Shown here piece by piece: positions 56,861 to 64,000 of a stretch of DNA of 64,000 bases. The stretch's first letter is position 1. Each line of letters starts with the position of its first letter. Origin of the DNA: Polytrichum commune (Eukaryota; Streptophyta; Polytrichopsida; Polytrichales; Polytrichaceae); assembly GCA_950295325.1 (NCBI GenBank), contig OX485805.1, positions 57,934,758-57,998,757 on the forward strand, written 5' to 3'. A program made the translations under genes and the position numbers. Under the pieces are notes generated by a model. It was not told where the DNA came from. It saw only the letters and a list, made by a program, of their open reading frames with translations, and ran no database searches.

Positions 56861-59512
56861 GTGTCAAGTGGAGGTTCTTTTTCCGCGCTTTCCCCTTTAG
56901 CAAATTCTATCCATTGAGACATCCCCACATAAAGCTCACCGATGCAAAATATCTTTGCACATGGGATATATACCGCCTTGATACTTCTCCAAGGGGCGGT
57001 GTAGCCTAAAGAATGTTCAATCGATACACCGAGATAGTAGCGTATCTAGCATCAAAAGTCTAGTAATCGTAAGTCTTCAAGCCATGATGAAGATATTCAA
57101 AAGTTATGTATCTCCTCTAGATGCCTCAATTGGCTGTTGACATCCTTAACTAACTTTTGACATGATTGTATTCAAAATCACGCTTGCAAAGATACCGGTC
57201 AAGAGGTTTGCTTTTCTCCCTCTTTTGTCGCGAATATTGTGAGACGGCCATGAGTGATTTAGAGTTTCAAAATTGGGCATGTCACTTTTTATATATACTT
57301 GAGAGGATCCAAGTGACTTTGTGGGGTACGTACGAGAAGACTAAAAGACTATGTGATGCTCGCACTTCATTACTTATAATGATGGTGATGTTCCCATCTT
57401 CCTTGTTGGACGCAAGTTTTGTGAGATTTAAAAAATTGATGTTGCAAGACCCAAAATATGTTCATCAAGTTCCCAAGTCCGGCACCAACAGACCTATAAT
57501 TGGTCAAAGTCCAATAAGTCTTTGGCTAACACATGGTCATTGCACTTTGTCCATGAAAAGGTCACATAACCGATAATTTTAAGTGTTGATGGCCATTTCT
57601 CATATCATCTCTTTTGAAGATATTTATGTACATTTGATAGTCGAATTTGTGATTTTATTTGGCACCGATAACCTAGTAGAATCCGTATGTCTTTGAGATG
57701 CAACAAAATTTCACTCCCCGGTTCTTCCGTTACAGATGTTGAGAATCAATTTTGAGGAGAGGTGAAGGTCACGACGAGGGAATTTCTTGAAGGGCATGCT
57801 AAGCACTAGAATCTTGGCGTTTTGCATTGCATTCACATGGGGATTTAGGGCGGGGGGGGGGGCTCGAGCAATACTAGGTCGGATATGAAACACGACTTGT
57901 GTTGATGCACATTGCATTGTTCATTCACCGTGAAATAAGTTGACATTGGCACACCGCCATTTAACTTTAACTGATATGAAGTGTTATTTGTTGTTAGCTA
58001 GACATAGTTTCATGGTCACATTTTGGCTTCCCAGACTCTATTATCAATTTCATCTCATTTCATTTCATTGACAACTAACTAAACTCTTGACTTAATTAGT
58101 TTGGTCAAGTTTAACTCTTGATTCTCATGCATTTTTTAGTAGGTACATAGTTAGAAGGTACGGTTGGTTAGGTTTTGCTTACATAATGCTCGGTATGTCA
58201 TGCTCCATCCCAATCTAAGTTAAATTGAACATAAGTGTATTGTCCCGTTAGTGCAATTGGGGGGGGGGGTGAAATTATGTCGGTTGTTTTAATTGTCTTG
58301 TTAATGTGGAACATTGAATGTGTGGACAAAACTGACATTGGGGAGGGGGGGCTCCTTGGGGAGGGTGTTATATCATGTGCGACCAAGAGTATTATTGTAA
58401 GGGATGTTTTGATGGCCCGGACTAATTAAATGAACCATTCAATTACCTAATTATTCATGTTATGGTGTTTTAAGGGTCCATAATATTACTTACAAATTGT
58501 GAATGCGGGGGGGGGGGGGGGGAATTTTCATCCCTTCAATTTATTATAACAATTTAAAGTAAGATTAAAAAAAAATGAATTCTGAAGATTAAAGACAAAG
58601 AGGTTTCCAACAATTTGAGTGCCAAGACTAAGACTTACTCAAACTCCAATGATAGGTAGAGCGACAATGTGTGCTTGCAAAAGGAGCCCCAACAAATCCC
58701 ATACATATGGAACCCGTAGTTGACAATGACAATGGGGTAACATTTCATCCATCTACCACCCTCACCCACATAAAAGGCAAACTTTTCATCCATGCCTTGA
58801 TTGCCTCTGTACACAACATTATTTTAATCTTCACACGAACCCTTTATCCCACATGATATATTTATTCTAAATAAACCAAATTGAATATCTAATAAAGACC
58901 TCACATTATTCATATTCAAATATGACATATTTTATCCATCATGTATTAACTCTAAAAACTTTCATAATTTTTAGGTAAAAATAATCAAATACACCATATC
59001 TTTAATTGCACCATTCTAGCTAAATTTCTCTAAGTCACCCCCCAAGATAAAACTTTGGGCCTTTTCCAAAGTCGTCATGGAGACTTCTTGATAGAATTCA
59101 TATTTGGACTATGTATGTATAATTCAAGTAAAATATTTGATGTTGAAGGATAGTTCTTCACACCATGTGTACAAGTTGGATGCACCAATTGAAGTGCAGA
59201 AATTAATTAAGAATCAATTATGGTCGTGGCTATCAACCACCAAATTTATCATGTGCACCATGAAGTCAACTATGGTGAATATTTTAGTATTACTTCAAGG
59301 AAAAAATTGACTTAAAATAAAATAGTCAACCTTGTATTACAAGTGATTCATATATGTCCAAGCAAGTGACCCTTTGTGGTCATTGACGAACCTTCATTGT
59401 AGTCAATAGCAGGTATTCTTGGAGTGTTTTTTAAGGTGTTTGTGGCTATGAAAGCATAGCCGTGGACATCCAACTACCAAGTTGCCGGTGGTTTGTAGCC
59501 TTATTATGGTCT
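56861..59512. other. No gene; long homopolymer runs
   Basis: G runs occur at about 57852, 58260, 58345 and 58507 (the last about 17 G). The ORF at 57166-57576 (136 codons) has no motif and low coding quality. Nothing else recognised. Confidence 0.5.
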
Positions 59513-59865
59513 CAAGGTAAGTGGACCTTAATCGGACACTTTTCTCCCTTCACCCACCCCTCGGAAACACGCAATTGGTGCGAGATGATTGGAAAATCCA
59601 ATTTGGACACATAGCCATTTTCTCACAAATTTGGTATCTCATATGAATATCTTATTCATTATCGAAGTGATGGATTTCTTGTTCATTAAATGGTCATATA
59701 AGTCCATCCCCCCCCCCAAAAAATGATGTTGATTATTGATCCAGGAATGGTTAACTTACTTTGAACACATACTAGTCCAATCTCTTCTAAACACACGTGT
59801 TTTTGGTGTCAAGTCTAAGATCCACACGCCACTCAAACAAAGATGCCCATATTTTGAGGGTGTTG
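59513..59865 (-). mobile_element. Family M1 miniature element, copy E
   Basis: On the minus strand it reads TTTGAGTGGCGTGTGG, ACACCAAAAACACGTGTG, AGAAGAGATTGGACT, ATATTCATATGAGATACC, ATCTCGCACCAATTGCGTGT and ends AGTGTCCGATTAAGGTCCAC. A C run at about 59708 lies in its middle. A short diverged piece of the same family is visible at about 60310-60420. Confidence 0.83.
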
Positions 59866-60420
59866 GATTAACATTGGTTTACTTTATGATCGGTTGTAAG
59901 CATGTACTAATCATAAAATCTTGAGTCTAATTTCATTTCTACTAATAACACATAAATTGGAGCTTTCATGTCAATTAAACACCAAATAAATGTTAGCAAA
60001 ATGTATCGGAATCAATATATCAGGGATACCTGAAGATTAAAAGTTCTACTAAAAAAACGGTATGGAAATTAGAACCTAGAAATGTTTGAACCTCGTTGTG
60101 TTCAATACTTAAGCCGTACGATCCTCATGCGAACCTTATTTCAATCTTGGATGTTTGTTGCCTTATACTACTCAGATTCGCGAGGTTAAAATTTTGGTGC
60201 ATCTGCAAATGTATATAAAGAAGCTATGGTAGGAAGTCTATGATCGGTCCCCCTAGATTATATATTGACAATTTAGCCTAGAACTACAATGAACAAGTTT
60301 TAAACGTGCAGTCCAATTAATCTCTTCTAAACACATGTATTTCTAGTGTTCGTTCTTAATCAAGGTAAAGTTAAGTCATCTCTAATCATACATAGGTGTC
60401 TGATTAAGATAATTAAACAA

Positions 60421-61950
60421 ATTAGGCCCGCTTATCTTGAATTAAAAAACGATTGTTAGCTTTCATTGTCCGCTACCCTGAGAGATAGCAAAGGATAAGC
60501 ATGCCACAAGTTAGCACAACACATAGACAAAGAAGAGATGCATGGGAAGTACAGTGTTGGGCTTGTGACCCACTTTCAACACTTTAATCAAGATCAAGCT
60601 ACCTAAGTTATTGGGTTCACAAAAGCACCGAAGAAATGTGGTCCATGTGTTAAGCCACCACACTTGGAAGAAAAGATGATGGGGATTTTCTTGGATTTAT
60701 AGCTATAGGTTTCTTTTGACATTCAATAATGCCCATGTATGCTTTCAGGAATATAATAGTATTAACTAGACAAGGTTTGTGGTTGATGGTGCACCGTTTA
60801 AGGTATTTAGTGCAACTAACTATGTGGAGCTACGCTATCCTACAACTCTCACACTTTGCCAAGCAAGTTTTTAATTACCACGCAAAGGTTTAGGGTGTCT
60901 AGAATGTCCAAGCCACCTTTGTTATTTCACCTTCGTTGACAAAAAACAACCCTACAGCAAGAATGTTTAACCGTGTGATTGGAAATGACTAAACACCATA
61001 AACGGTGGAGTAGTAGTGTATATTCCTGGTAATGAGAAAGTGTTAACTTCTAAACCCTAAACCCTTTAACACAAAGTCCTTTGGAAGGTTTTTGCAGTTT
61101 GCGCCTGACATTCAAGACTATGTCAAAAATCGATAATTGCTGAATCGGATGTCGACTCATTTGCATTCCAAAAGTGTCGCTCTTGATTGAAACTGCCACT
61201 GGAAAACAACAAAAGCCCATAATAGCCCAAAATTGAAGGATCTATTTTGGCGCACTGCAAAACTGAGTGCTTTCAGAAGGCACTGATACTTCATGTGAAA
61301 GAGTACAGGGATTTCGATTTGCCTTTGTGAGAATCCACACACACACACACACAGATTAAATTCTACACGCATATAACGATAACCCTCAAAGTTAATTATC
61401 CTTGGAATTCCCGAGTGATGCAATGCCTTGGCTCTTAAGACCTTGAAATAACTACTAGACAATCGTTGCAATCTGGACACACCTATAGGAGGCTCAATCG
61501 CAAGAAGACTACACCGTTTAATATAATATATACCCTAGTTTGAGGCGTACGCTACGTAACACTGATGATTAACAAATTCACCATCAGTGCCACCTCATGA
61601 CAGTTGGCATTCAAGTGCGCTTACTAATATCTTGGCATGAGTATGTTCAATAGTGTTATGAGGTGCATGGCTCTGTTAACTTACACAATTATGGTCTCCA
61701 AGTTGAATAAAGTGTAGGCAAAATGACACTTGCCATTAGTACACTCAAAAATATCCTCCCCTCTCACACTAAAACGCAAGACTATCGTCTAAACTATCCC
61801 GATGTGCTACTCTAAATGTCATAATGTATATATTTTCTCACTTAAAGAAGTTACTTATGTTGATGAATGCAATCATATTGATAAATTAGGAGGCATAAAA
61901 CTTTGAGACCTCTAGGCATCTAGTTTAGGCCCTTCGCAAATAGTGTACTT
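60421..61950. other. No gene seen; (AC)n microsatellite
   Basis: An (AC)n run is at about 61334-61351. A short TAAACCCTAAACCC telomere-like motif is at about 61052. An ORF at 61157-61480 (minus) has no motif. Confidence 0.5.
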
Positions 61951-62001
61951 GACACTAAATACCATAAACGGTGTATTACACCGAATATTGTATTTAGTGT
62001 C
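61951..62001. repeat. Nested perfect palindromes
   Basis: GACACTAAATAC at 61951 pairs with GTATTTAGTGTC ending at 62001, a perfect 12-bp stem. Inside it CGGTGTATTACACCG is itself a perfect palindrome around one base. It sits at the start of family R3 copy 2. Confidence 0.85.
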
Positions 62002-62290
62002 ACCAATTCTATTTTGTCTTGCTCCATACGAAATGTAAACAACTTGTGTAATGTCACCAAAACTACACGCCAAAGTAGCACTCTTTATCCTTCCTTTGTA
62101 AAATCCTCAATGGGCATTATAGATTTACAGTGTTGCAATAATTACTGTCACTTACTAAGTGATTTTTCATCCAAATTTCAATCAATCGTGAAAACTCTGG
62201 TAAATTTATTCATGAGAACTGTCATTAGAAAAGTTACCACAGCGATATAAAATACCATATGCCTCTAACGACAATATCTAGTGTGGCAAT
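61960..62290 (+). repeat. Dispersed repeat family R3, copy 2
   Basis: Matches 56480-56860 as described there. It ends near CTAGTGTGGCAATCG, the counterpart of TTAGTGTCGCAAAGTG in copy 1. Confidence 0.8.
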
Positions 62291-62689
62291 CGATATTGCT
62301 TTCTTGTTCTTTGTGCCTCACATTGTGTTCTCCTTACTCCAACTTTGTTCCCAAGAATGTTCTGCAAGGAGGAGGGCGAGTGCACTAGGTATCATACAAG
62401 AGAATGGAGCCATATATTAGACTTCTTTAAAAACTAATATAAAAATAAATGCGTGCATAAGAGGAAACCAATGCATGCTTAAGCAGAATTATTTATACAA
62501 ATTTAACATAAATGGTCTTTTTGACCAAACTCTTCGGTGGGAAGTTGGGATTGTCTTTAATGCTTTTGCTGCAAAGGAATGTGAAGCTGTACTGATTTTA
62601 TTTTTTCGACTTTTTTTCCTTGGGCCAAAAACGGTCTTGGAAGTCATTATTATTCCCAAAATCTACAGACCAAGTTAACATCCATTAGT

Positions 62690-63490
62690 GTGTAAAATCT
62701 TAACTGAACACATGTATTTGAGTGGTACACGGCAAGGTTTGTAGTAAGGGGTGGAGCCAAGATTTTGACCTAGGGGGGGCTGACCTCGAGATATGGAAAT
62801 ATCCAATGTATGTTTTATTTTCAAATTTCAATAGGTGGTCGAATTTGATGTTTATTGAGAGATTTGGATTCATCAAGCTGACATCCCCATAATTTTTTTG
62901 ATAATGTTGTTAATGTCCAAAGCTTTGGCAATGGTCTTTTGCGATATAGATGATCACCAGATTGACCATCCAATCATCGCCAATAGACATCGCCAATAAT
63001 AAGCAGATGCCTGACTTTCCTTCAACGCCTCGTAGAAAACATTGCGAAGAAGATCCGCTATCGATTTCCCATTGCGGTTTTTTTGACCAGCCTGCTCTGC
63101 AGTCGCTAAATGACTGCAATTTTTTTTGGGTTTTACCAACTAAAATTTTAGGAATTTGGAGGCTTGTAATATACCGTTGAAAAGGTCTTGAACACACCTT
63201 TCCAATGGTGTATTACATGTCCCAAAAAATTTAACATTATAGTCGCAAAACAAATAAGAAAAAATTGTAGTCGTTTTGTCATTGTTTTCTACTACTGATG
63301 TCAGGGGGGGCTGAGCCCCCTGCCCCCCCCCCCCCCTCAGCTCCCCTTCGCTCTGCCCCTGCTTGTAGTTAAGAATAGATATCAAAATACATGTGTTACA
63401 ATGAGTTTGGACTATGCTATGTGCTCAAAATTTGTAAACCATTCTAAGATCAAATAGTCAACACATGGATGGCAATGCAATATCAAATGT
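62690..63490 (+). mobile_element. Family M1 copy G, interrupted by a hAT-like element
   Basis: The left part (ACATGTATTTGAGTGGTACA, 62710-62747) and right part (GTTAAGAATAGATATC... then TTTGGACTATGCTATGTGCT, 63363-63490) are consecutive in copies A and B. They are separated here by 62748-63362. The rest of this copy is not recognisable. Confidence 0.7.
62748..63362. mobile_element. hAT-like non-autonomous element, 615 bp
   Basis: Ends AGGGGTGGAGCCAAG and (inverted) GCAGGGGCAGAGCGAAG resemble the CAGGGG-type hAT termini. An 8-bp duplication, TTGTAGTA (62740-62747) / TTGTAGTT (63363-63370), flanks it, as expected for hAT. Sub-terminal G/C blocks (GGGGGGGCTGA at both ends) extend the inverted repeat. 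Internal short frames have no transposase motif. Confidence 0.88.
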
Positions 63491-63566
63491 TTATTTCGAT
63501 TGGAAGTGTCTCAATATGATTGCTTAAAGAGAAATGTACAACACAACTCACATTTCAACATTTCTA

Positions 63567-63801
63567 GGGGATTGTTAAATCGACCACACATTGGTTAAAA
63601 TGACCGTAGATGTATCGCACGGTCACATGACATGTCATAATTTGAACAATTTCTAGTTGTAAAGAAAGAGGAAACATACTCGTTAATCCCTTGTTCTTCT
63701 TCATGTGTGCAATGAGAAACCGAATTTGGACAGATTATGTGACTGTGGAATGCATTGTTATGGTCATTTTAACAAACTATGTGGTCGATTAAACAATCCC
63801 C
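63567..63801. mobile_element. Family M3 palindromic element, copy 2, uninterrupted
   Basis: 235 bp between GGGGATTGTTAAATCGACCA and TGGTCGATTAAACAATCCCC. The inverted similarity continues far inward (ACGGTCACATGACATG pairs loosely with GATTATGTGACTGTGG). The possible 8-bp duplication is CATTTCTA / AATTTCCA (6 of 8). Collinear with the two outer parts of 39152-39751. Confidence 0.9.
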
Positions 63802-64000
63802 AATTTCCAAAACTGATCATACATCACTAATTCACATGTATGGGCATATATATATGGAGTTGTATGGGCATGTATTCCAAAAGGCCAACTTCAAGCTATT
63901 GTCATCACATGTGCACTCGCCCCTTTTCTCATGTATGAAACCGTGAAGAGCAACATTCCAGTAACACATTGAGTGAGTGAGTGAGTATTAGACATAATTC
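63802..64000. other. No feature seen
   Basis: AT-rich end of the window with short (TA)n and GAGT repeats only. Confidence 0.6.

Noticed and set aside
57166-57576. 136-codon plus-strand ORF
   Set aside because: No recognisable domain or splice context, composition like chance frames; could be revisited with expression data.
61052-61066. Telomere-like TAAACCCTAAACCC
   Set aside because: Only two units; too short for an interstitial telomere tract.

Overview
This window looks like nuclear DNA of a land plant. It is AT-rich and contains one spliced host gene with about eleven small exons and canonical GT/AG introns. It also has fragments of other plant-type genes (a heavy-metal-associated domain protein and an LRR-like fragment), two plant-style LTR retrotransposons and many short non-autonomous inverted-repeat elements. 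I cannot name the species. The gene content would suit a bryophyte or another non-model plant, but that is only a guess. I see no bacterial, organellar or viral genes, no CRISPR array, and no convincing tRNA or rRNA gene.

Layout. 1-7.3 kb holds host-gene material: possible exons at the left edge, the 3' end of an HMA-domain gene (636-1105), a 220-residue unrecognised membrane ORF on the minus strand (3595-4257), a partially duplicated exon near 4.4-4.8 kb and an LRR-like fragment. 8319-14395 is a complete Ty1/copia retrotransposon: 340-bp LTRs, CTATT target duplication, and gag-pol broken by one stop and two frameshifts. It sits a few bases upstream of what looks like a splice acceptor of another gene. 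17.5-23.0 kb is the best host gene, a short-chain dehydrogenase/reductase. I assembled it from eleven exons into an open frame of 324 codons with all the catalytic motifs. Its introns carry repeats.

24.6-28.3 kb is a degenerate, tandem-repeat-rich region, probably old retroelement sequence. 28.9-43.8 kb is a graveyard of short transposable elements with one candidate last exon (34752-34958). The most interesting are two inverted copies of a 345-bp element whose ends are long runs of G and C. Both have 8-bp target duplications, and one is nested inside another 8-bp-duplicating palindromic element.

44538-54744 is a full Ty3/gypsy retrotransposon with 1499-bp LTRs that look identical and an ACCTA target duplication. 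Its gag-pol is nearly intact but has one frameshift and one in-frame stop. 54.7-64 kb is again gene-poor. It holds further copies of the dispersed families, a 615-bp hAT-like element nested in a copy of another family, and a second copy of the palindromic element.

The genes do not form a pathway. The story is a small number of host genes separated and invaded by retrotransposons and hAT-like miniature elements, with several nested insertions that give relative ages.
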